From Symbiodinium natans (taxonomy: Eukaryota; Sar; Dinophyceae; Suessiales; Symbiodiniaceae), in contig CAJNDS010001990.1 in the NCBI GenBank assembly GCA_905221605.1, forward strand, positions 32,501 through 96,500: a stretch of DNA of 64,000 nt, in the 5' to 3' direction. This document shows, piece after piece, positions 54,930 through 64,000 of this stretch. Made by a program: the position numbers and the translations under genes. The notes beneath the pieces are model-generated. The model did no database searches, had not been told where the DNA came from, and saw nothing but the letters and a program-made list of their open reading frames with translations. The number at the start of each line of letters is the position of its first letter. Position 1 is the first letter of the stretch.

Positions 54930-56818
54930 GGGTTTAAGGTTTAGGGTCTCGAGTGTAGGTTTAGGGTTTAGGGCTTAGGGTTTAGGGTTTGGGGTTTGGG
55001 GTTTAGGGGTTACAGGGTTTAGGGGCTTGCTTTGGGGTACAGTCCCGACAACCCCCAACCAAAACGGGATATCACGGCATCGCTGGATGGTCGCGCTGCG
55101 GATGGTTGGGTATCTCAGGACGCGCCAGCGCGAGGCTGCGGCGAAGCCTGCCAGAGGCCTTATCACCAGGGCTTTGGCTTAGGGACTGGGTAGGTAACCT
55201 TTAACCTTTTTTTGGTTGTAAAGAATCCTACAAAAAATAGAGGTTGACCTTTTTTGGGTTAGGGTTTTCAGCCCCTAGGTAGAGGGGCCTTGTACTCCAA
55301 ACCGTACTCCATGAACACTGAGGCGTAAGTCCTCGACCTTTCACGACAGAGTTAAGCAGGACATAGCACTATCAAGAAGGTGAGCCAGCCCGTAAACCTC
55401 ATTTAAAACCTAAACCCCCTAAGCCCCCAAAACCCCCAAACCCTTAAAACCCCCCTAAGACCCCCCTAGTCCCCAGTGCCAGGCGATGCAGGCAGTAAGA
55501 GCAGCGGCGCAACGAAGCCCCAGGGACCGCGGAACGCGCTGTGGACTTGAGAAAAGAGCCGTGCGCGTAAGGAGGCTCTTCTTGCCCGGTTTTGGGCTTA
55601 AAGGCTTACCTAGAGGGCTTAGAAAGAAGAGAGATTGGGGTTGAGGTTTTCGATTTTCGGGTTCTACGAGCAGGTGCTAGGAGTTCAGAGCAGGATCTGA
55701 CATGGGGTGCTTCAGGGTTTAGGGTTGAGGGTTTAGGGTTTAGGGTTTAGGGCGCGCCTTGTACTCCCAAATGCAAAGATTCCTGTTGTGGGAAGCCCCG
55801 AATACAGGTACCTCTAAGTGTTGCCAACCCTCATATTCGGCCTTCCTCAATTGCTAGACGCCGATGCTCCAGGCCCATCTCAACATCTACCGTTTCCAGG
55901 GTTCAGAGACGCAGAGATTCTCCAAATTTGGGTCCCTTTTGGGGGTTCTTCTAGGCCGGCCCCTAATATCTAGGGTGCCCGAAAAGAGACCCATCATTTA
56001 GAGAGCTGACCCTATCGGCAGGACCCCTCATGACAGCAGTGTCAGGCTGGTGGGGCCGGTGGAGCCAAGGCGTTTAGCATCCCCGAGCAGGACTCGCGTC
56101 CGTCGCTGCTTCCGAGAATGGGGGGTACCCTTCTTGGGGTCCCTTTAAGGGGATCTATTCTATTTGGGGTATAGAAGGCGTACCCCTATGTTGGGAAATA
56201 CCCACTTGTTGGGAGCACGTGCAGGCTTTTGGTGAACCCCGAAACCCAAACCGCCACACAGCCGAAAAGAGCACTGAGCCCTGAACCCGCGTGCCCTTCC
56301 CCGCCCAAACCCTAAACCCTAAGCCCTAAGACCCTAAGCCCTAACACCCTAAGCCCTAAACCCTCCACGCTAAACCCTAAACCCTAAACCCACATGAGGA
56401 CAACAGCGCTCTTCGAAAGGTCCGAAACTGGGTGGCGGTTCCTGCATCGCGGCAGAGCCCTGCCTTCGATATTCCCGCAGCCCGGCCACAAAAGCATTGT
56501 TAGGGTTTAGGGTTCAGGGTTCAGGGTTTAGGGTTGCCAGGGTTTGTGGCTGAATTATAGGTAGGGCTTATCGTAGTTTAAGGTGAGGGCTTGTTGCTAG
56601 AGCTTTCGAAGGGTTCGGGGGTTTGGATCTAGGGATCAAGCACTCCGCACTTCCGGTTTCTTTCATAGTGACCCGGTCTTGGCCACATTGACACGGACTG
56701 CAATGTTTGTCCGTGCAGCTTCTGCCAAGGGACTAAAGGAGGGACCCTTAGAAGGGATGTTAGGGTTCTTTAGGAGTTCTGTAGGGGCTACTGAGGTATG
56801 CAGGGACTATATAAGGTG

Positions 56819-56849
<31 letters not shown>

Positions 56850-56925
56850 GGGTTATATAGGGGAATAAGATTAAGGGTCCCTTCTAGGGTTCCCTCCTTT
56901 TTACCCCTTCAGCTTTGCAGCTCAG
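54930..56925. other. Spacer upstream of METAP2, with hairpin elements
   Basis: Mixed short TTTAGGG/CCCTAAA blocks; a weak exon-like frame at 55752-55808 (RALYSQMQRFLLWEAPNT); a family K hairpin at 55915-56006 and a family D-like one at 56113-56215; (TA)n at 56818-56850. The 5' exons of METAP2 should lie here, but I could not place them. Confidence 0.5.
55915..56006. mobile_element. Introner-like element, family K, copy 3
   Basis: Arms GATTCTCCAAATTTGGGTCC and GAGACCCATCATTTAGAGAG. Confidence 0.55.
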
Positions 56926-59900
56926 GTCAGCGAGCAGTACCCCGACAGCCAGTTCCCTCTTGGGGAATGCGTCGAGTGCTCCTCCACGGGGCCGCAGAGC
57001 TTTTGGGTAATATATATATATATATACATATATAGCTCTTAACCGCTAGAACAGGGTTTCGGGGGGGGGGGGGGGGTATTATAGCAAAATTAAAAGGGGC
57101 CATGAGGGAATACTATTCGATGTGGCACTGTCTGCGGCTGGCATGCCTTTATAATCTAGCTTGATGTCAAGGAGCTGAAAGTGGAATTGACGTAACAAGG
57201 GTTTAGGGTTTAGGGTGTAGGGTTTAGGGTTTAGGGTTTAGGGTTCTTCCCTATCTGCCCAATCTTATGACTATAGATGACGCCACGCGCTTCTGCGGGA
57301 GGTACGTCGGCTCACACGCCTTCCGGACGACGTCCGCGGAGAAGCGTGAGGCGGCCGCAGCTGGTGCACTCCCGGGTCTGGTACTAGGACCCAGAGCGGG
57401 GGCTTATTCCCTTTTTTAGTTGAGGCTCCCTTCCAAACCCAAAAGGGTGCTCTTTTATCCCTAGGCTACTCCTGGGTCTAGAGTATATTTGGGGTTTTGT
57501 AGGCGAGCCGGTAGTGACATGTCAGGCGTGATTGGGGGGGGGGGGGTGCTTCCGAGTTTTCTCAAGCCCCCTTCGAGAATTATTTCTCAAGCCCACCTTC
57601 AAGCCCCTTCAAAGCCCCCTTGAATTCGAATTTGAGGAAGTCCCCCTTCTCAAGCCCCCTTGAAGCCCCTTCGAAGACCCCCTTCAAATTGAATTTGAGA
57701 ATTCTACAGCTCATGATTTTTTTGGGGGCTTCAAGCCCCTTCTCAAGCCCCCCTTGTTCGGCCTCAAATTCAAGCTCCCCCCCTTAAGCCCCCTTTACAA
57801 AATTCAGAAAGATCATACCTGTTTGGCTTGCAGTCGCAGCTAAATCACACTTGTCACTCGGTTGGTTGCATACCGTCCAAGCAATCAGGGGGTTTTCCAA
57901 CTGCGTTGCTGCACTTTCGGGAATCTCATATAAGGCCCCTGGAATGCTTATGGATCTTGCGCAGGCGTGCGTGTTAAGCTCGAGCACTGTGGGACTAGGG
58001 CCCAGCTGTGTGCAGCTCTGTGAGTTGTGCACATTTGCTTGGGCTCAATTAGAGTTGCCATCTTCGCGGCAAGAGCCTGCTGGAACTTCCCAAAAAGCGC
58101 TACCCTCAACTCTTTGAGACCAATCTCCTCAACTTAGAGTTCTGTCCGCTTCCCCCGTCCCCCCCTCCCCTCTCCCCACCTACCCCCTCCCCCCCCCCCC
58201 TCCAAGCAGGGAAGGGGAAGCCTTAACCTACCCCGCCCCCCCTTTCAGGTCTCAAGATCCCGTCCAACATGACCACGCCCAACATCGAAGATTTGTGTAA
58301 TCTTCGCTGTCGGGAGAATCCGCCCCTCTTCCCTTCAAAAACCTCAAACAAAAGGCCCAAAACCCAAACCCCAAGCCCAAAACCATAAACCCTACCCCCC
58401 CCCCCCCTTTAAAAAAAAAAAAACACAAAATAAAACAACAACATACAAGCAACAAACAAAAGAAGAAAACGGCTTTCCCTCGCCAGCTCGAGCGGCTCGC
58501 TTCCTACGACTACGAGAAGATCCGCAAAGCCGGAGAGGTCCATCGCCAGGTTCGGAAGTGCGCCACACCTGGGAAGGGAAGCCGTTTTAGGGCTTAAGGT
58601 TTAGGGTTTAGGGTTTAGGATTTAGGGTTTAGGGTTTAGGATTTAGGGTTTAGGGAGGTTACATGGTCCACCTAATATGGAAGTGCGTCAGGCCTGGGGA
58701 GGCGGAGGGCTGAGGGTTTGGCTTACGGATTCTTAGTAGGGAATGAGGGAAGTAGGTACCTTGTTATTTTATCTCCACCCTTGGGAAAGGTGATAACAAC
58801 CCTAAACCCTAAACCCTAAACCCTAAACCCTAAACCCTAAACCCTAAACCGTGAACCCTAAACCCTAAACCCTAAACCCTAAACCCTAAACCCTAAACCC
58901 TAAACCCTAAACCCTAAACCCGAAACCCGAAACCCTAAACCCTAAACCCCATTAAGAAGGGATTCTACCGGGTGTCCGAATTCCCTCATGACCTACGAAG
59001 AACCCGCAAGTTGTGGGATGGGTAGACAAGGGCCCAAAGAAAGGGCTCATACTATTGAACCTTAGGGTTTAGGGTTGAGGGCTCAGGGTTTAGGATTTAG
59101 GGTTCAGGGTTTAGGGTTTAGGGTTTAGGGGTTAGGGTGCTTCGGGTGAAGTGTGGGTAGGGCTGTAAGGGCCCACTGAGGATGTACCCTAAACCCCAAA
59201 ACCCTAAACTCCAACCCTAAACGTTTTTTTCTTCGGTTGGCTTCCCTGATGAACCGCCCTTAGAGACATTTGTGTCCGAGGCTCCTTGGGATCCTAAGAG
59301 AATGGAGCGCGCTGCTGGGGTTGGGGTTTGGGTTTAGGGTTTAGGGTTTAGGGTTTAGGGTTTAGGGTTTAGGGTTTAGGGTTTAGGGTTTAGGGTTTAG
59401 GGTTTAGGGTTTGGGATTTAGGGTTTAGGGTTTAGGGTTTAGGGCCGCATTCGCCACCGGAAGGCTTTTCGCACAGGGGCTGCCTTTACGATTCTGGCAC
59501 AGCTTGGGCATGAAGCGCCGCCAGATCTTTCACATGCATGTGGGCTCTGACTTCCGAACATTTTCTGAAAATCCTACAGCCCCTAAGCCCTCAAAGCTCA
59601 ACCCTAAACCCTGAAGACCCTAAAGCCCCAAAAGCCCCCAAAAGCCCCCAAAAGCCGGAGGTACGTGCAGTCCTTCGTGAAGCCTGGCTTGAAGATGACG
59701 GAGATCTGTCAGCGCCTGGAGAGAAAAACCCACGAGCTAGTGGTGGTCCGGGCCTTTGCCGTGCTCAGGGTTTAGGGTTTAGGGTTTAGGGTCTAGGGTT
59801 TAGGGTTTCGGTTTCAGGGGTTCGAAGGGTTTAAGGGTTTAAGGACAGAAAGGGTTTGGAGGGCTTCAGGGGTTTAAGGTTTAAAGGGTTCAAGGGTTTA

Positions 59901-60910
59901 GCGTAGGTTTAGGCGGGTTTCAGCCCCCGCTTTGTGGCTGCCAGCGCGGAACAGCTTCTCCGGCCTGAGCCGCTGCAGACCTCACAACCCTAGACCCTAA
60001 ACCCTAAACCCTGAACCCTAAACCCTAAACCCTAAACCCTAAACCCTAAACCCTAAACCCTAAACCCTAAACCCTCAACCCTCAACCCTCAACCCTAAAC
60101 CCTAAACCCTCACAACCCTGGCCCGCTGGCTCAGGCCAACGGCCTGGAAGCCGGTTGGGGCTTTCCCACAGGACCAGATCTCAGCATCGGCGGGGGAGAT
60201 TCTGGTCTCGAAGGGCGGTTTTAGGGTTGTTTAGGGTCTAGGGTTTAGGGTTGTTTAGGGTTGTTTAGGGTTTAGGGTTTAGGGGGTTTTTGGGGCTTAA
60301 GGGGTTTAAGGGCTTAGGGGCGTTGAGGATTTCGGGACTTTGGGAGTTCAGAGCTTTAAGGGTTTAGGGGTGAAGGCGTTCTTGCCTGGCACGCAGCTGT
60401 CCAAAGCCCCCCAAAACTGCCAGCACCCAGAGCCTTCCAGCTGTATAGCCCAAATGCGAAGCTCCATACCGAGGTTGCTCACTCAACTGGGCGCGAGCCG
60501 GCCTGTTTCTTTCTTGGGTACCGGCTGAAGCCTACAAGGGTTTATGGTTCCTATACCTTAGTAGGATTTATCGTAGTATATTGGGACGTTCCCCCTTAGA
60601 CTAACACATGTAGGGAGCTTCAGAGTTAGAAGGTAAAGTCTGAGTGCAGCTTGTTTATGCAGGAATTCCCCCGAATCCCAGACCTAGTATCCCTAAACCC
60701 TTAACCGTGTAACCCTAAACCCGAAGCCCTAAACCCTGAAACCTGAAACCCTAAACCCTAAACCCTGTATCCCTGTAACCTAAACCCTGTAGCCCTAAGC
60801 CCTAATCCCTAATCCCTAAAGCCTAAACCCTAAACCCTTAACCCTAAACGAAGGTCCATGCAAGCCAGGTGGCAGCTCACTATACCCCCAACTACGGGGA
60901 CGAAACAGCT
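56926..60910 (+). CDS. METAP2: Methionine aminopeptidase 2 gene, N-terminal half only
   Basis: Removes initiator Met from nascent proteins if complete. Exons: 56926-57006 (VSEQYPDSQFPLGECVEC), 57277-57385 (FRTTSAEKREAA), possibly 58250-58310, 58487-58557 (YEKIRKAGEVHRQVRK), 59661-59739 (YVQSFVKPGLKMTEICQRLE), 60135-60172 (ANGLEAGWGFPTG), 60869-60910 (VAAHYTPNYGDET). The order matches MetAP2. The junction 58557/59661 restores VRKYVQS with GT-AG. The residues between FPTG and VAAHYTPN (CSLN in the family) are not found. None of the metal-binding Asp/His/Glu segments that should follow is visible before RPL4 starts at 62199, so the copy is either truncated or badly interrupted. Confidence 0.75.
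57386..57485. mobile_element. Introner-like element, family E-related
   Basis: CTAGGACCCAGAGCGGG at the left, GGCTACTCCTGGGTCTAG at the right, AAAAGGGTGCTCTTTTAT inside; directly after a METAP2 exon. Confidence 0.65.
57540..57790. repeat. C-rich imperfect repeats with TCAAGCCCC
   Basis: About fifteen copies of CAAGCCCC(C)TT and AATTTGA variants; no coding signal. Confidence 0.8.
58722..59010. mobile_element. Introner-like element, family A, copy 3, containing a telomeric array
   Basis: Left CTTACGGATTCTTAGTAGGG (then AATGAGGG), right CCTCATGACCTACGAAGAAC (then CCGCAAG). Its centre is about 155 bp of CCCTAAA repeat (58798-58950). It lies in the METAP2 intron between exons at 58557 and 59661. 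Confidence 0.7.
59325..59440. repeat. TTTAGGG array in a METAP2 intron
   Basis: About 15 units, nearly perfect. Confidence 0.93.
59763..60134. repeat. METAP2 intron with inverted telomeric arrays
   Basis: TTTAGGG array from 59767, CCCTAAA/CCCTCAA array 59990-60115 ending shortly before the GGCTCAG acceptor. Confidence 0.85.
60581..60630. mobile_element. Family C left arm beside a family B fragment
   Basis: TTGGGACGTTCCCCCTTAGA follows a family B-like stretch (CCTTAGTAGGATTTATCGTA). Confidence 0.5.
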
Positions 60911-62198
60911 GGCAGCTCGGAGTTTCCTCCGACCCTGAAGCAGAGAAATCTTTGTGAGGGAGGGTTTAGGGCTTTGGGTTTAGGGTTTAGGGTTCAGGGT
61001 TTAGGGTTTAGGGTTTCAGGTCCAACGCTGGTGTGGAGTTAGGGCTTAGGGATTCGGGTTCAGGGCGCCTAAACCTTGAACCCTGTAACCCTAAACCCTG
61101 AACCCTAAACCCTCAGCCCTAAACCCTAAACCCTAAACCCAAAGCTCTAAACCCTAAACCCTAAACCCTAAACCCTAAACCCTAAACCCTAAACCCTAAA
61201 CCCTAAACCCTAAACCCTAAACCCTAAACCCTAAACCCTAAACCCTAAACCCTAAACCCTCAACCCTGAACCCTGAACCCTGAACCCTGAACCCTGAACC
61301 CTAAACCCTAAACCCTAAACCCTAAACCCTAAACTCGGAGGGGACTGCGCAGCGCCACACTTGGCACTATGGGGCCTTAGGGGGGGGGGTCAGAACGGAG
61401 GCCAACAGTTCACGTGCAATGCTCCGGTGATTTAGGGGTTTCCGAAAATCGGGGTACCGGTTTTAGGGTTTAGGGTTTGGGGTTTAGGGTTTACCCTTTC
61501 TGGGGGGTCCTAGAATAAGGATCATAGTATTGGGGGTACCCCTGTTTTGGGAACTGCCCATTTAGGGTGTTAGGTTCTTAGGGGGTTCTTAGGGAGGTTC
61601 TTAGGGGTTTTAAGGCTTGGTGGTTCCTGGCGGGTTTAGGGTTTTAGGGTTCTTGGGGTTTATGCTTCGTAGGACTTTCGGGCTTTGGGGTTTAGGGTGT
61701 TAGGGTTTTAGGCTTCATGGTTTGAGAAGTTTGAGGCTGAAGGGCTTACGAGATACAGGGCTCTAGGGTTTGTAGAGACCATGTGGAAAGCCAACTGGAC
61801 CCCCACGGCCTGGCCGCGCGTACCCGCGTCCTCTTTCTCGTCGAAAGATGAGGCCGGCCATGTTTGGGATATGAGATTTCCGAAATTAGGGGGGTACCTC
61901 ATTGGGGTCCTTGTTTTCGTTAGGGGGATCCGACTATTTGGGGGTCAAAAATAGGGGCCCCTTACTATCGTAAACCCCCATATGGAACCAGCTTGGAGAT
62001 GCATCCTGTGCTGAACCCAAGGTGTGTGAGGGAAGCCAGTGAAGGAGGAGCTGTCGGGTAGAGTGCTGGTGGGACATTCAAGGTGAGCTTCCTTGATTTG
62101 TGCTTTTTTGAATTTCCTCTGCCTTCGCGAAAGGTTACTGGCTGAAGCCTCCGCCTAGAAGTTCTCCCCGATAGACTCAGGAAGCTCGCAAGGCAGCC
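60911..62198. other. Region between METAP2 and RPL4
   Basis: TTTAGGG block 60963-61018, CCCTAAA array 61110-61335 with a block of six CCCTGAA, and two family D hairpins (61430-61560, 61866-61984). No METAP2 catalytic exon found by eye; 61985-62198 is probably the RPL4 5' flank. Confidence 0.6.
61866..61984. mobile_element. Introner-like element, family D, copy near RPL4
   Basis: GGGATATGAGATTTCCGAAA at the left and ATCGTAAACCCCCATATGGA at the right. Confidence 0.6.
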
Positions 62199-63690
62199 AT
62201 GGCGACCGCAAGGCCCGTGGTCTCCGTGTTCAACTTCGAGAACCCGACCGAGAAGACCGGCACCGTGAAGATGCCTCACGTCCTTACCTCCCCCCTTCGC
62301 CCGGACCTCGTCCGTGACGTGCACATGAACATGAACAAGAACAAGCGCCAGGCCTACGCCGTCAGCGCCAAGGCCGGCTACGACACCGCCGCCGAGTCCT
62401 GGTGCACGGGCCGCGCCGTCGCCCGTATCCCGCGTGCGCCTGGCGGTGGCACCCACCGCGCTGGCCAGGCCGCCTTCGGCAACCAGGCACGCGGTGGTGG
62501 CATGTTCAACCCGACCCGCATCTGGCGCCGCTGGCACCGCCGCGTGAACGTCACGAAGAAGCGCCACGCGGTGGCGGTGGCCCTGGCCGCCAGCAGCCTC
62601 CCGCCACTGGTCATGGCCCGCGGCCATCGCATCAATAAGGTGGCCGAGCTGCCCTTGGTGGCTCGGTAGCCCAGTGGTGCCCTTTACCCCTTTTTTTTGG
62701 GTTATGGTTTCCCTTCTAAAATAAACAACCCCAAAAACAAGGGTGCCCTTATTATGATATGGTTACCAAGGTGGTCTCCGACGGCCTTGAGTCGCTCACA
62801 AAGACCAAGGCGGCTGTCCAGGCCCTCCAGAAGCTGGGCTGTGGCTCAGCACAGTGGTACCCATTTTTCCTTTTTTGTTGGGTTCAAGGTTCGTTTGTGT
62901 ATAGTACCCCCACCCCGAACAAGAGGTGCCCTGATCATAATACCACTAAACCCTAAACCCTAAACCCTAAACCCTAAACCCTAAACCCTAAACCCTAAAC
63001 CCTAAACCCTAAACCCTAAACCCTAAACCCTAAACCCTAAACCCTAAACCCTAAACCCTAAACCCTAAACCCCAAACCCCAAACCCTAAACCCTAAACCC
63101 TAAACCCTATACTGGGCTACCAAGGCGGGGAGGAGCTGCAGAAGATCATGGACTCCAAGAAGATCCGGGCCGGCAAGGGCAAGGCGCGCAACCGCCGCTA
63201 CGTGCGCCGCCTCTTGGGTTTGTTTTGGGAATAGTTTTGAAGTTTTTGGGTACTATAATTCATAAGAAACAATTAAAAATATAATTTTTTAATTTTTTGG
63301 GGTACTAGAATTCCTAAGAAACAGCTAAAATTATACTTTTTGCCAGGGTTCCAAGATCAGTGTAGGCCTGGGCCCCCTGGTGATCTACAAGGAGGACAAC
63401 GGCATCACCAAGGCTGGGAAGCCCAGTTGGTGCCCTTTTCCCCCTTTTTTGTTTGGTTTGGTTCAGGGTTCCCTTGTAAAGTATCCAACCCCCCAAAAAG
63501 GGTGCCCTTATTCCAATATCCCTAAACCCTAAACCCTAAACCCTAAACCCTCATTGTAGCATGGTTCCCTGGCTACCAAGTGCAGGCCATGCGCAACATC
63601 CCGGGAGTGGAGACGGCCCACGTGGACCGCCTGAACCTGCTGAGGCTCGCCCCGGGAGGCAACTTCGGCCGCTTCTTGGGTTCTGAGCAA
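62199..63690 (+). CDS. RPL4: 60S ribosomal protein L4 (uL4), 3' end beyond window
   Basis: Large-subunit ribosomal protein lining the exit tunnel. Exons: 62199-62657 (starts [36 protein letters not shown] is the family signature), 62771-62840, 63125-63217 ([18 protein letters not shown]), 63366-63412 ([14 protein letters not shown]), 63586-63690 ([23 protein letters not shown]). Joining 62657 to 62771 gives ELPLVVSD as in other eukaryotes; joining 62840 to 63125 gives the usual spacing before SKKIRAGKG; joining 63412 to 63586 gives GITKAMRNIPG but requires a GC donor. Three introns are family E elements and one is family F. The last boundary and the rest of the gene lie outside what can be read. 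Confidence 0.93.
62658..62770. mobile_element. Introner, family E (RPL4 intron 1)
   Basis: GT-AG. Left GTGGCTCGGTAGCCCAGTGG, right AAGGGTGCCCTTATTATGAT then ATGGTTACCAAG. GGTGG at both junctions. No telomeric repeat. Confidence 0.85.
62841..63124. mobile_element. Introner, family E with telomeric insert (RPL4 intron 2)
   Basis: Left GTGGCTCAGCACAGTGGTAC, inner GAGGTGCCCTGATCATAATA, then about 170 bp of (CCCTAAA)n (62945-63110), then the family right end ACTGGGCTACCAAG. Confidence 0.85.
63218..63365. mobile_element. Introner, family F (RPL4 intron 3)
   Basis: An internal duplication: GGGTACTATAATTCATAAGA and GGGGTACTAGAATTCCTAAG. Right end GGTTCCAAGATCAGTGTAG matches the SPRY-gene intron at 46215-46310. 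Exact splice points uncertain. Confidence 0.7.
63413..63585. mobile_element. Introner, family E with telomeric insert (RPL4 intron 4)
   Basis: GC-AG. Left GCTGGGAAGCCCAGTTGGTG, inner AAAGGGTGCCCTTATTCCAA, a short CCCTAAA block (63522-63552), then CCCTGGCTACCAAGTGCAG. Confidence 0.82.
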
Positions 63691-64000
63691 GTACGCGACC
63701 TTTTTTGGACCATTCTTCTCTTTTTCTAGTTGTTTATGAGCCTTTCTTCTTCTCTGTTAGTATTATTACCATTCTTGTATTAGTATTACTACCATTCTTA
63801 CTATGATTGTTATTGTTACTATTATCATTATGTTTGTTTTTGTAGTTTTTTTGGAAGTGGGGTACACGTACATTCATGTAAAAGCCCCTTCAAAATTTTA
63901 CAAGCAACCCCCTTTCCAAGCTTTTAGTGCTCCAAGTAAAGACGCTCAGCAAGGCCCCCTAACCCTCAACCCTCAATCCTCAACCCTCAACCCTCAACCC
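63691..64000. other. RPL4 intron running off the window
   Basis: GTACGC donor, AT-rich sequence with TTATTACTATTATCATTATG-type repeats, then a CCCTCAA telomeric variant block from about 63962 to the end. Confidence 0.6.

Overview
The window looks like nuclear DNA of a dinoflagellate, most likely a Symbiodiniaceae/Suessiales relative. Supporting signs: every gene I can recognise is on the + strand; exons are GC-rich and short; several introns need GC or GA donors to keep frame; interstitial plant-type telomere repeat (TTTAGGG/CCCTAAA) is everywhere; and there are ubiquitin-like/ankyrin proteins of a kind common in these algae. Nothing prokaryotic is visible. The longest open frames on the minus strand and over the microsatellites are shadows or low-complexity artefacts.

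Layout. 1-0.9 kb: ubiquitin-like + ankyrin protein (ANK1). 2.4-11.8 kb: a carnosine N-methyltransferase-like (N2227 family) gene in small exons scattered among telomeric arrays. 12-20.5 kb: weakly recognised exons, several with the look of organellar RNA-binding helical repeats (OPR/RAP/FASTK-like). 21-23.5 kb: exons of an unknown gene. 23.76-30.10 kb: a complete-looking 6.34 kb DNA transposon with terminal inverted repeats and a 9-bp target duplication, encoding a Ser-rich/coiled-coil protein, an SF3-like ATPase and an IS1595/Merlin-like DDE transposase. 30.2-35.2 kb: a 13-exon cytosolic phospholipase A2/lysophospholipase gene. 37.0-39.1 kb: a second ubiquitin-like/ankyrin gene (ANK2), paralogous to ANK1 but with five more introns. 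42.2-43.8 kb: a decayed second DNA transposon (KDZ/CxC-like). 45.0-49.8 kb: a DDX1-type SPRY-domain gene. 50.6-54.9 kb: exons of unknown function. 56.9-60.9 kb: N-terminal half of a methionine aminopeptidase 2 gene. 62.2 kb to the end: ribosomal protein L4, running off the window.

The unifying theme is how the introns are built. Many are short elements with terminal inverted repeats whose ends sit on the splice sites (introners); at least ten families (called A-L here) recur in different genes. Family C shares its terminal inverted repeats with the 6.34 kb transposon, so that element is a candidate autonomous source of one introner family. A second theme is telomeric repeat: TTTAGGG arrays tend to begin just after an exon and CCCTAAA arrays tend to end just before the next exon, so many introns are bracketed by inverted telomeric arrays. 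Exon boundaries were read by eye from frame continuity and family resemblance; some may be off by a few bases.
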